From contig CAIRND010000256.1 in assembly GCA_903879825.1 (NCBI GenBank), forward strand, positions 1 to 12,206: 12,206 bases of DNA, read 5' to 3'. The translations under genes and the position numbers were made by a program. This document shows, in pieces, positions 5,839-12,206 of this stretch. Position 1 is the stretch's first letter, and each line of letters starts with the position of its first letter. This DNA comes from an uncultured Geobacteraceae bacterium. Its GTDB lineage: Bacteria; Desulfobacterota; Desulfuromonadia; Geobacterales; Pseudopelobacteraceae. The notes beneath the pieces were generated by a model. That model ran no database searches. It was not told the DNA's origin and saw nothing but the letters and a program-made list of their open reading frames with translations.

Positions 5839-7172
5839 GTCAGTTCCTCCCGGTGATCATAAAGTGTGCGTTTAATACTGCCGCTATTCAGCCAGTTGTT
5901 TTCAATGTCAATGGCAAGAGGGGCAATAGCGAGCCTTCCCCCGGCAAGTGCCTTTTGCAAAACCGGTATTGAACTCAGTGCCTGTCGGGCCGAGCTGCAC
6001 AGTTTTTCTGCAGGGCCACCACCGGTTAAAATGGTTACGTGAAGAACATCCCGGCCGTTTTCCTCTGAAACCGCGGCCCGAAAATTGATCAGACCCGGCA
6101 GTGGAAACAGCGCTTCATCCAGATCGGCCATGCTCACCGGATTCTCACCCGCCAATTGTACAATACCGGCCAACCTGCCCCTGACTCGATCAAGACGTTT
6201 CAGCACCGTCCCGCAGGGGCACGGCTCGGGAATAAATCGAGACAGATCACCGGAGCGGTAGCGGATAAGCGGCATACCGCTCCGGGTCAGGGTGGTAAAA
6301 ACCAGCTCTCCCAATTCCCCGTCCGGCAGAGGAAGACCTGTGACGGGATGGATAATTTCAACATAAAGATCCGCTTCCCTGATATGGCAGCCGCTGCGTG
6401 TCCGGCATTCTACCGCCCCGCCCAGGCCCATCTCGGTCATACCGTAGTGATTAAAGACGGGACAGCCCCACATCCGCTCTATTTCCTGAACCACCACAGC
6501 AGGGACATAATCGGCACTGAGCAGGACACTTTTGATCCGGCCGACCGGAATAGCCGCCGCTGCCGCATGACGTGCCAGAGCGAGAACCTGCACCGGAAGA
6601 CCGACGATACAATCGATTTCCCGCGCAACGATTTCGGCAATCGCAACCGCTTCATCCCGGACAATGCCGTGGATAAACCCGGTGGCACCCATGCGCGCCA
6701 ATCCCTGTACCAGCAGATCCCCAACACTGCCAGGCAGTTCACCCGGCATCAGGATCAGCACCCGCTGGCCAGATGTGACCAGAGTGCCCATGCCGTGGCG
6801 AAAAAAGTCCACCGTCAATTCCAGATCCGGCGCGGTAAAGTGGAGTCGCTTGGCCTTGTTCGTCGTACCGGAACTGTTCAGGGTCACCACGCGTTCAATC
6901 CCGCTCTGGGATACGCATAAAAAGCGGAGATCGTTCTCCATAATATCGGCCGGCGTGGTGAAAGGAAGTGTGGATATATCGCCCAGACAACGGAGCTCCG
7001 CCGCATCGGTTCCCGCCAGATGGTGGCGATAAAACGGGCTGTGACTGCGTGCATACGCAATTGTTGCCTGTAGCCTGCCAAGCTGGTAGTCGTCAAGAGC
7101 GTCCCTGGTCAGCGTAGTGGAGGCAGGCAGAGCTAATTTTGCATGTATCCATGGTTCAAGCGGCGTCAGCAT
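5832..7172 (-). CDS. PaaK-like adenylate-forming ligase (DVU_1553 family)
   Basis: A 446-residue ANL-superfamily enzyme of the phenylacetate-CoA ligase group, expected to activate a carboxylate as an acyl-AMP and transfer it to CoA or another acceptor. Visible motifs are LPFTTPADI (69-77), the P-loop LNSSGTTNKAKR (98-109, where PaaK usually has G after SGTT), HYGMTEMG (242-249), RYRSGDL (304-310), a CPCG pair (318-321) that may bind zinc, and the C-terminal SGSIKR with K434. It overlaps its neighbours by 7 nt on each side, so it belongs to the operon. I recall this family as DVU_1553 AMP-dependent CoA ligase. Why a cofactor cluster needs a carboxylate-activating enzyme is not obvious; aromatic acid degradation is not supported by the neighbours. 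Confidence 0.85.
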   Translation of the reverse strand: MLTPLEPWIHAKLALPASTTLTRDALDDYQLGRLQATIAYARSHSPFYRHHLAGTDAAELRCLGDISTLPFTTPADIMENDLRFLCVSQSGIERVVTLNSSGTTNKAKRLHFTAPDLELTVDFFRHGMGTLVTSGQRVLILMPGELPGSVGDLLVQGLARMGATGFIHGIVRDEAVAIAEIVAREIDCIVGLPVQVLALARHAAAAAIPVGRIKSVLLSADYVPAVVVQEIERMWGCPVFNHYGMTEMGLGGAVECRTRSGCHIREADLYVEIIHPVTGLPLPDGELGELVFTTLTRSGMPLIRYRSGDLSRFIPEPCPCGTVLKRLDRVRGRLAGIVQLAGENPVSMADLDEALFPLPGLINFRAAVSEENGRDVLHVTILTGGGPAEKLCSSARQALSSIPVLQKALAGGRLAIAPLAIDIENNWLNSGSIKRTLYDHREELTC

Positions 7173-8518
7173 AGCGGTCTCCGATAGAGGGGTTTCCCCT
7201 CGGTTGAAGTCAGATTATAGAGACAAAACGGGATCATTGCGCCATCCGGGGCAACCACATGGATGCAGCACTCCTGGACTCTTTCCAGATCCAGATTCCA
7301 GACATCCTGAAATGCCATGGCCGACACGGCAAAGGTGTTGGTGCGGTGATTTTCAATAAAAGCATCAAGGCTGTTGGTGTCACAGCAGACGGCGGCAGCG
7401 ACCGGCGCGGACCATTGCCTTGCTACGCAGGAAACTGAACGACCGGTACCCTCGTTTTCCGTCGCACCGGATTCACCACAATCCGGTGCATGCCTGGTCA
7501 ACGACTGCAGTTCACCGCCCGGCAAACGGAGAAAATTGCCGTGAAACGAGCAGAGCGGATGCTCGCATCCGGGTGGGCAGAAATGCTCCGCCTTCATCAG
7601 GCCGCAGGTCTGTTCCTCAATGATCCTCATCAGTTCTGGGAGGGTGAAACGGGCGCACTCTTCGGGGGGGCCGGGATGACGGCCGAAATAGCTGGCCGGT
7701 TGAAAATGTACTCCCCGCACTGCCGGTGCCAGCTTAAGCGCCAGCTTCAGAATATCACCGATATTGTAGGTATTGACTCCACTGACGACCGTTGGAACCA
7801 GCACCACCCCGAGACCGGCAGCTGCGCAGTATTCGATTGCACGGAGTTTTTCGTCAAGGAGGGAACGGCCACGGATTGTCCGGTAGATGTGATCTTCGGT
7901 GCCGTCAAACTGAAGAAATACGGAGAAAAGCCCTGCCCGCTGTAACTCCATGGCGTATGCAGGATCAGCCGCCAGACGTATGCCGTTGCTGTTCAGTTGA
8001 ATATAGGGAAAGCCCATATCCCTTCCCAGCGCGATGATCGCCACCAGATCGTCGCGGAGTGTCGCTTCGCCGCCGGATATCTGGATAATATTTTGCGTAC
8101 CGCTTTTTTCCAGTGCCGCCCGATACCAGCCGGCTATGGTCTCCAGTGACGGATCCGGCCCGGCAGCAGTTCCAGCGCCAGCAAAACAGAACGGGCAGGA
8201 AAGATTACAGCGACTGGTCACCTCGATCAACACCGTGCATGACTGCTGACGGTGACAAGAGCAGATGCCGCAGTCAAACGGGCAGCCGCGTGTCTCCGGA
8301 GCCTGATACGTACCGCTGCGAACCGCTTTTTTAGGCCGTGACCACCCGGAAATGGATGGCAACCCCCGCCAGACCGGAGTACGAAAATCGCCATGGTCCG
8401 GACAGTTCTTGACGAGAAAGGTATCATCGCCCTCAGTACAACGCCCGGCCGGTATCCGTGCCAGACAGACAGGGCACAGGCTCTCCGTAGTATGTTTATT
8501 TCCCGACCTCAATGTCAT
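7166..8518 (-). CDS. trsS: Radical SAM protein TrsS-like, related to pterin-methylating MJ0619
   Basis: A 450-residue radical SAM enzyme. The CxxxCxxC cluster motif lies at C104, C108 and C111 (RCNLSCPFC). The N-terminus has CPVC (15-18) and NCPDHGDF (38-45), then GCPFDCGICSCH (78-89). The C-terminal part has CPPGCEHPLCSFHG and CCIHVVAPDGAMIPFC. This architecture is the one I recall for MJ0619, which methylates a dihydropterin in methanopterin synthesis, and for tetraether lipid synthase. NCBI names the closest group radical SAM (seleno)protein TrsS; here no in-frame TGA is present, so it is a cysteine form. The ATG at 8516-8518 is the first possible start because TAG and TGA stand a few codons upstream in frame. 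It overlaps the preceding gene by 23 nt, with GGAGG just before the ATG. The substrate is unproven. Confidence 0.85.
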   Translation of the reverse strand: MTLRSGNKHTTESLCPVCLARIPAGRCTEGDDTFLVKNCPDHGDFRTPVWRGLPSISGWSRPKKAVRSGTYQAPETRGCPFDCGICSCHRQQSCTVLIEVTSRCNLSCPFCFAGAGTAAGPDPSLETIAGWYRAALEKSGTQNIIQISGGEATLRDDLVAIIALGRDMGFPYIQLNSNGIRLAADPAYAMELQRAGLFSVFLQFDGTEDHIYRTIRGRSLLDEKLRAIEYCAAAGLGVVLVPTVVSGVNTYNIGDILKLALKLAPAVRGVHFQPASYFGRHPGPPEECARFTLPELMRIIEEQTCGLMKAEHFCPPGCEHPLCSFHGNFLRLPGGELQSLTRHAPDCGESGATENEGTGRSVSCVARQWSAPVAAAVCCDTNSLDAFIENHRTNTFAVSAMAFQDVWNLDLERVQECCIHVVAPDGAMIPFCLYNLTSTEGKPLYRRPLC

Positions 8519-8936
8519 AGCCTCCGGCTATCAAAAGTTCCATCACCCTGGCGTAGGTTTCTGCAACAATGGCACCGCAACGCTGGCGCATTTCGGTTCT
8601 GTCACCGACGATGGTTTCACAGGTTGTATCACCGTACAGGCTCCCATATCTGAGGGTAAACCATTCCCCGAGATCTTTGAGCATATGGGTGAGGGCTTCG
8701 TCCTGATATTCATCGTCAAGCCCTTTACCGGCATAGAGGCTGAGCAGACAGGCGGCTCCGGTTAAGGTACCGCATGGCCCGCCGGCAAAGCCGCAGCCGT
8801 TGGCCAGCCCTCCCAGAGCTCTGATCAGATCTGGGTTACTCTTTCCCTGTGCCTCCAGCCCCATAATCAGCAGGATCTGGCTGCAATAATAGCCGTGGTA
8901 TGACAACTCCATCATCCGCACCATTGAGTGATCCAC
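8496..8936 (-). CDS. C_GCAxxG_C_C family protein (DVU_1555-like)
   Basis: A 146-residue, mostly helical protein with the cysteine pattern of the C_GCAxxG_C_C family: C18, then GCGFAGGPCGTLTGA (47-61, C48 and C55), then C106 and C120. The GCA of the family name is GCG here. The function of the family is unknown; the cysteines probably bind a metal or cluster, or form redox disulfides. It recurs beside redox and radical SAM genes, and I recall a DVU_1555 family within this same cluster. The GTG start at 8934-8936 is chosen because AGGAGG lies 7 nt upstream, directly after the methyltransferase stop. It is soluble, with no signal peptide, so it acts in the cytoplasm with its neighbours. Confidence 0.85.
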   Translation of the reverse strand: MDHSMVRMMELSYHGYYCSQILLIMGLEAQGKSNPDLIRALGGLANGCGFAGGPCGTLTGAACLLSLYAGKGLDDEYQDEALTHMLKDLGEWFTLRYGSLYGDTTCETIVGDRTEMRQRCGAIVAETYARVMELLIAGGYDIEVGK

Positions 8937-8947
8937 GCTTCAACCTC

Positions 8948-9625
8948 CTAATCCCGTTGTTTACGGGCTACCAGCAGATAATATCCCGGTCGCTGCCCGG
9001 CGCTTCCCGCTGAGCAGCACAGCCCTTCAAGTGAGCCATGAGCAAGAATCAGGTGTGCTGCCAACTCGCGGAGCAGCGGGGTATGATCCTCCCATACCTG
9101 CGTCACAAAGCCGCTTTCAGCGAGCCACGTTTCAACCTGCCAGCGACTTTCCATCCCCCGAGGCCGGGCCGCAGTCCCGACTCCATCGGCCGGATTCCTG
9201 TCATACATATCGCTCAAGATCAGATAACCGCCGTTGTGCAGTACCCGATAAAACTCAGCCAGGGCGACACACGGTTCATCCAGCAGGGAAAGTACGCATT
9301 CGCACAAAAGGCCATTCATGCTATCCGCCGCACAGGGGAGGGATTCGGCGGCAGCCACTGTCAGCGACAAAGAAGGATTGCGGCCAAGACCTTCAGCAAT
9401 CATCAGCTGCGATAGATCAACCCCTCTGGCGACAAAGCCATAATGACGGGACAGATGCTCAACCGTTGCACCGGCACCGCAGCCCACGTCAAGGAGTTGT
9501 GCGCCCGGAGTAAAACGGCAGAAGTCAAGGGCCCGGTCGGTCAGAGTCAATCCGCCCGGCCGAATTGTTACGCCGGTGATTTCCCGTAATGGGCCTGATT
9601 CATATGGTGATGATTGATGTGGCAC
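8948..9625 (-). CDS. trsM: Class I SAM-dependent methyltransferase TrsM-like (DVU_1556 family)
   Basis: A 225-residue Rossmann-fold methyltransferase. Motif I is LLDVGCGAG (44-52), followed by a GVDLS strand with an acidic residue for SAM ribose, AAAESLPCAADSM in the motif II region, and a LHNGGYLILSDMY post-II segment. The N-terminal TIRPGGLTLTDRAL stretch is typical of the DVU_1556 family as I remember it. I use the GTG at 9623-9625 because AGGGGG lies 8 nt before it; a TTG six bases upstream sits too close to that site. The Shine-Dalgarno belongs to a palindromic repeat (see 9630-9699). The gene is followed 11 nt later by the C_GCAxxG_C_C gene. Together with the radical SAM protein it suggests two methyl or alkyl transfer steps in the pathway. 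The acceptor is unknown. Confidence 0.85.
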   Translation of the reverse strand: MPHQSSPYESGPLREITGVTIRPGGLTLTDRALDFCRFTPGAQLLDVGCGAGATVEHLSRHYGFVARGVDLSQLMIAEGLGRNPSLSLTVAAAESLPCAADSMNGLLCECVLSLLDEPCVALAEFYRVLHNGGYLILSDMYDRNPADGVGTAARPRGMESRWQVETWLAESGFVTQVWEDHTPLLRELAAHLILAHGSLEGLCCSAGSAGQRPGYYLLVARKQRD

Positions 9626-9629
9626 AGTC

Positions 9630-9699
9630 AAATCCCCCTCGATCCCCCTTTCGAAAAGGGGGAGGCTTTTAAAGTCCCCCCTTTGTGAAAGGGGGATTT
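9630..9699. repeat. 70-bp palindromic interspersed-type repeat (CCCCCTTT/AAAGGGGG)
   Basis: Terminal inverted repeats AAATCCCCCT (9630-9639) and AGGGGGATTT (9690-9699) enclose two perfect 8-bp hairpins, CCCCCTTT-CGA-AAAGGGGG (9644-9662) and CCCCCTTT-GTG-AAAGGGGG (9677-9695). The fold can be drawn as two hairpins side by side, or partly within an outer stem. It resembles REP/MITE-like elements common in Geobacter and other anaerobes. It fills most of the only large gap in the operon and carries the ribosome binding site of the methyltransferase gene on the minus strand. Copy number elsewhere in the genome is not visible. Confidence 0.85.
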
Positions 9700-9731
9700 G
9701 CCGTAACGAGTGGCATCATTACAAAGCACCG

Positions 9732-9935
9732 CTACTTATCCTCAAGAATCCGCTCCGCATCAGCCATTTTTCCGGTAGCCAACTCTTCGGAGACCAGCAC
9801 CATTCCGCAACTGCTGCAGGCGGGCAGGTCTACCTCAAAGTTCCCCTTCATATAGGTAAAGCCGACTTTCACCATTTCAAGGGTCCCCCCGCAGGCGGCG
9901 CATCCCCACTCCATAACATCTTCCGGAAGGCTCAT
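9732..9935 (-). CDS. Small CxxC/CxxC redox or zinc-ribbon protein (DVU_1557-like)
   Basis: A 67-residue protein with two CxxC pairs, C12-C15 (GCAACGG) and C40-C43 (ACSSCG), separated by a beta-rich stretch. This spacing fits a zinc ribbon or a rubredoxin-like iron site. I recall the DVU_1557 family redox protein at this place in the Desulfovibrio cluster, always small and next to the large Fe-S/FAD protein. The ATG overlaps the upstream stop codon as ATGA, so the two are probably translated in a fixed ratio and may act together, either as an electron shuttle or as a metal-binding subunit. It has no signal peptide. Whether iron or zinc is bound cannot be told from sequence. Confidence 0.8.
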   Translation of the reverse strand: MSLPEDVMEWGCAACGGTLEMVKVGFTYMKGNFEVDLPACSSCGMVLVSEELATGKMADAERILEDK

Positions 9936-12206
9936 TTTTTGACCCCGACTATTTTCATGCGATGGCTGTAGGCGTTATGGATCATAAAACGGCCGTCTTG
10001 CGGAGTGTAGTCAACCCAGAAGGTGACGTTTTCTGCTTGATAACAGGCCCGGTAACGGTCGGCCTGATTGTTCTTCAGCCGTTGTCCGCTTTGTTCCGCA
10101 TGGTGGATTACCACCCTGATATCATCATCCAGAATCCGTCGTTCGTCGATCCTGCGCCGCACTTCCACGGTCATATCCAGGGCCATTGCTTCGTCAGCTG
10201 CCATCATTCCCTCTCCTCTTTCGCCACGTTCCCGAAGTATCTCCTGCTTCACCCGGGCACGGTTGGAGCGGCGTTCTGACCAGGAAATCCAGCCTCGTGC
10301 CGCCGGATCACCTCCCCCTACATTCGGGAAGAGCTGTTCAATCAGGTGACTAACCCTCTTTCCGGCGGCGGCCAGATGGTCGCGGCACATAGCACAATAA
10401 GCCAGGTAATCATAATTGTTGACGGTCGAATTTTCCCGGTCAATCCTTCGGGCAACGACATCACGGGCAAGCTTCGGGTTGGCGTTGAACATCAGACCAC
10501 CGTAGCCGCAGCATTCAGGCGTATCACCGCTGGACGACAGCTCTTCGACCGCCACCCTGAGGGACTGCACAATGTTCCGGACGACCTCCTGCGTACCCTT
10601 GTCATGACAGGTGATACACGGGTCGGCAATGGCCAGTGTCGTACCCGAAGCAGCGCAGCTTTCAAGCGGCAGACCGGTCTCCGCAACCATTTGCCAGATA
10701 GAGACCGTCTCCATTTCAGGGAGATGATCTTTAAAAAGACTCTGGCAGGTGGAACATGCGGTGATTACGCGAGGCATCCCCAGTCGCTGCCACTCGTCGT
10801 GGAGCGTCCCGATAGATTCTCTGAAAAGGTCCTCGCGGCCGGCCCAATAGGCGGGAGCACCGCAGCAGCCAAGCATAATTCCGACCCCGCCGCTCAGCCG
10901 CTCTCTTAGAAAGCGGTATGAAGAAAGCACTTCGCCGGGGGAGGTGGCGCAGAGCTGGCAGCTCGGAAAATAGAGCCACTCACTCTCCTCTTTCCCCTCT
11001 TCATGGTGACTGAGAGCGAAGTTTTCACCAGTACTGTGGGCCATATCCTGTAGGGCAAATTCGTGGAACGAGGCGGGCATCTGCTTCTGCTCGTTCATGG
11101 TACGGCGGGCCTGCAGACAGAGATCGCCCATATTGAAATCGTTTGGACAGACCGTTTCGCACACGCCGCAATTGCTGCAGGAATTTACAAAGTGGTTTTT
11201 GGTGTGAGCCGCGCCGTAGATGACCCGCTCGTTGTTGAATACCTGACGGGCGTATTTTTTGGGATATCCCTGGTAGCGTTCCAGATACAGACATGCTTTG
11301 ACGCACTCCATGCATTCGCACTGGATACAGCGACCCGCTTCGTCCCGGATTTCAGCATCACTGAAACCGGCTGCAACGTCCATCGGTTGTACACGGGGCA
11401 GATGGTCGATTCCGGCCAGATTGGTAAAAAGTCTGGTACGATACGGGCCGTCATTTTCCCTGCCGGCGCCCATGTGTGCTTTCTGGATAGTGCGTTCGAT
11501 GGAGAGTGCGCCCTTGCGTCCCTGAAGCGTTTCGTTGACCGGCGAATAGAGAGCGCAATTCCGGGTTCCACCGCCGCCAAAAACGTTTTCACGGTCAGTG
11601 GCACCAGTTGCGGCGTCAATGGCAATTTCTCCATCATCTTGCCGCTTGATTGGCAGATCGCACCCAGCCACCGCTTCCCGATCGATGAAGATTGCGTCGT
11701 ACTCCTGACACATGCTCTCAAAGATTGTCGCATCAAGATCCTCTCCAAAGCGTATATCAGCTTTTAAAATATCCAGATACGCCAGCTCTTCTGAAAGTAC
11801 CGACTGCGGCAGTATATGTTCGGGAAAGTCATGCAGCGAGCCGCCAAGCCGGTCGCTGCGTTCAAAAATAGTTACTCTGAAACCTTTCTTGAGCAGATCC
11901 CATGCGGCGGTCAGCCCCGCGAGTCCGGCACCGACAACCGCTATAGCCTGTTCTCTGCGCGGGAGAAGCTGAATTTTCACCTTCCCGTGCCCCTGTTCTA
12001 TGCAGTTTTTTTCGAGAAGACCAATTGCTATCGGCTCCCCCGCCTTACCCCGCGTACACTTCTGCTCACAGGGGTGGTTGCAAATTCGTGCCAGAATGCC
12101 GGGAAACGGCATTGTCCTGGCCAGCACCTTGAAGGCGGCCTCCCGGTCACCGCGCCCCATCTCCTTCACAAATAGTCGGGCATCGACATGAATCGGACAG
12201 GCCGCT
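9932..12206 (-). CDS. Fe-S/FAD oxidoreductase with dicluster-binding and CCG domains (DVU_1558-like), 5' end outside window
   Basis: At least 757 residues are visible; the reading frame stays open to the right edge, where it reads AACPIHVDARLF, so the true start is beyond the window. Numbering from the visible end: an Fe-S dicluster-binding domain (C3, then NHPCEQKCTRG with C42, C46, C50), an FAD-binding VVGAGLAGL (90-98), a ferredoxin-type pair CIQCECMECVKAC (293-305) and CSNCGVCETVCPN (343-355), then HdrB-like CCG domains with C416, GCCGA (446-450), CSTC (484-487), ECCGYGG (564-570) and CAMC (604-607). The two FeS motifs plus CCG motifs resemble GlpC/HdrCB subunits. Only one dinucleotide fold is seen, so NAD(P)H binding is doubtful. 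It probably passes electrons or handles thiols for the pathway in the cytoplasm. Confidence 0.88.
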   Translation of the reverse strand, partial: AACPIHVDARLFVKEMGRGDREAAFKVLARTMPFPGILARICNHPCEQKCTRGKAGEPIAIGLLEKNCIEQGHGKVKIQLLPRREQAIAVVGAGLAGLTAAWDLLKKGFRVTIFERSDRLGGSLHDFPEHILPQSVLSEELAYLDILKADIRFGEDLDATIFESMCQEYDAIFIDREAVAGCDLPIKRQDDGEIAIDAATGATDRENVFGGGGTRNCALYSPVNETLQGRKGALSIERTIQKAHMGAGRENDGPYRTRLFTNLAGIDHLPRVQPMDVAAGFSDAEIRDEAGRCIQCECMECVKACLYLERYQGYPKKYARQVFNNERVIYGAAHTKNHFVNSCSNCGVCETVCPNDFNMGDLCLQARRTMNEQKQMPASFHEFALQDMAHSTGENFALSHHEEGKEESEWLYFPSCQLCATSPGEVLSSYRFLRERLSGGVGIMLGCCGAPAYWAGREDLFRESIGTLHDEWQRLGMPRVITACSTCQSLFKDHLPEMETVSIWQMVAETGLPLESCAASGTTLAIADPCITCHDKGTQEVVRNIVQSLRVAVEELSSSGDTPECCGYGGLMFNANPKLARDVVARRIDRENSTVNNYDYLAYCAMCRDHLAAAGKRVSHLIEQLFPNVGGGDPAARGWISWSERRSNRARVKQEILRERGERGEGMMAADEAMALDMTVEVRRRIDERRILDDDIRVVIHHAEQSGQRLKNNQADRYRACYQAENVTFWVDYTPQDGRFMIHNAYSHRMKIVGVKK

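Noticed and set aside
6156..6920. 254-codon open frame on the plus strand
   Set aside because: It lies wholly antisense to the PaaK-like ligase, whose motifs are unmistakable; the translation resembles no family and there is no supporting ribosome binding site.
7166..8518. Selenocysteine in the radical SAM protein
   Set aside because: Relatives are sometimes selenoproteins, but this frame has no internal TGA and keeps cysteines at the visible motifs.
9630..9699. CRISPR array or intrinsic terminator
   Set aside because: Only one palindromic unit with no spacer-repeat periodicity, and neither hairpin is followed by a T tract on the minus strand.
11063..11767. 234-codon open frame on the plus strand
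   Set aside because: Antisense shadow of the Fe-S/FAD protein gene, whose cysteine clusters are read through the same region.
12157..12169. Start codon of the Fe-S/FAD protein inside the window (GTG or ATG)
   Set aside because: The frame continues upstream to the edge with a conserved AACPIHVDARLF segment, so the gene begins outside the window.

Overview
The window looks like a chromosomal stretch from an anaerobic, deltaproteobacterial-type organism, most probably a Geobacter/Pelobacter-like member of the Desulfuromonadales. This rests on an ancillary gene cluster that I recall from Desulfovibrio (the DVU1551-DVU1558 families), tungstate-type binding proteins, and a CCCCCTTT/AAAGGGGG interspersed repeat of a kind I associate with Geobacter. 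The assignment is an inference; no rRNA or housekeeping gene is present to confirm it. Every supported gene lies on the minus strand, so transcription runs from high to low coordinates.

From the right edge to about 2965 there is one compact run of nine genes, most of them overlapping or nearly touching. In order of transcription they are: an Fe-S/FAD/cysteine-rich CCG-domain oxidoreductase (5' end outside the window), a 67-residue CxxC/CxxC protein, a SAM methyltransferase (trsM-like), a C_GCAxxG_C_C protein, a radical SAM protein (trsS-like), a PaaK-like adenylate-forming ligase, XdhC, a MobA/MocA-like nucleotidyltransferase fused to an HD domain, and a histidine phosphatase. XdhC and the MocA-like domain are typical maturation partners of molybdenum hydroxylases (xanthine dehydrogenase/aldehyde oxidoreductase family). 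The radical SAM protein resembles the pterin-methylating MJ0619 group. The set therefore looks like a dedicated pathway that makes, modifies, nucleotidylates or inserts a pterin-metal cofactor, or that assembles a redox partner for such an enzyme. The hydroxylase itself is not in the window. The only real break in the run is a 70-bp palindromic repeat at 9630-9699, which also holds the apparent ribosome binding site of the methyltransferase gene.

From 2992 to 1021 there is a second, separately controlled unit. A good sigma-70-like promoter overlaps the end of the phosphatase gene, followed by a leader resembling the Moco/Tuco (molybdenum or tungsten cofactor) riboswitch, an intrinsic terminator with a perfectly complementary antiterminator segment, and two tandem periplasmic TupA-type oxyanion-binding proteins. 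The second has the canonical TTTST tungstate loop; the first has STIGP at that position. No TupB permease or TupC ATPase gene is next to them. Uptake of W or Mo thus sits beside the presumed cofactor-handling genes and is probably shut down when cofactor is plentiful.

From 889 to 280 there is a VapBC-type toxin-antitoxin pair with its own likely promoter. The leftmost 279 bases are more AT-rich and hold no convincing gene, only a hairpin just downstream of vapC.
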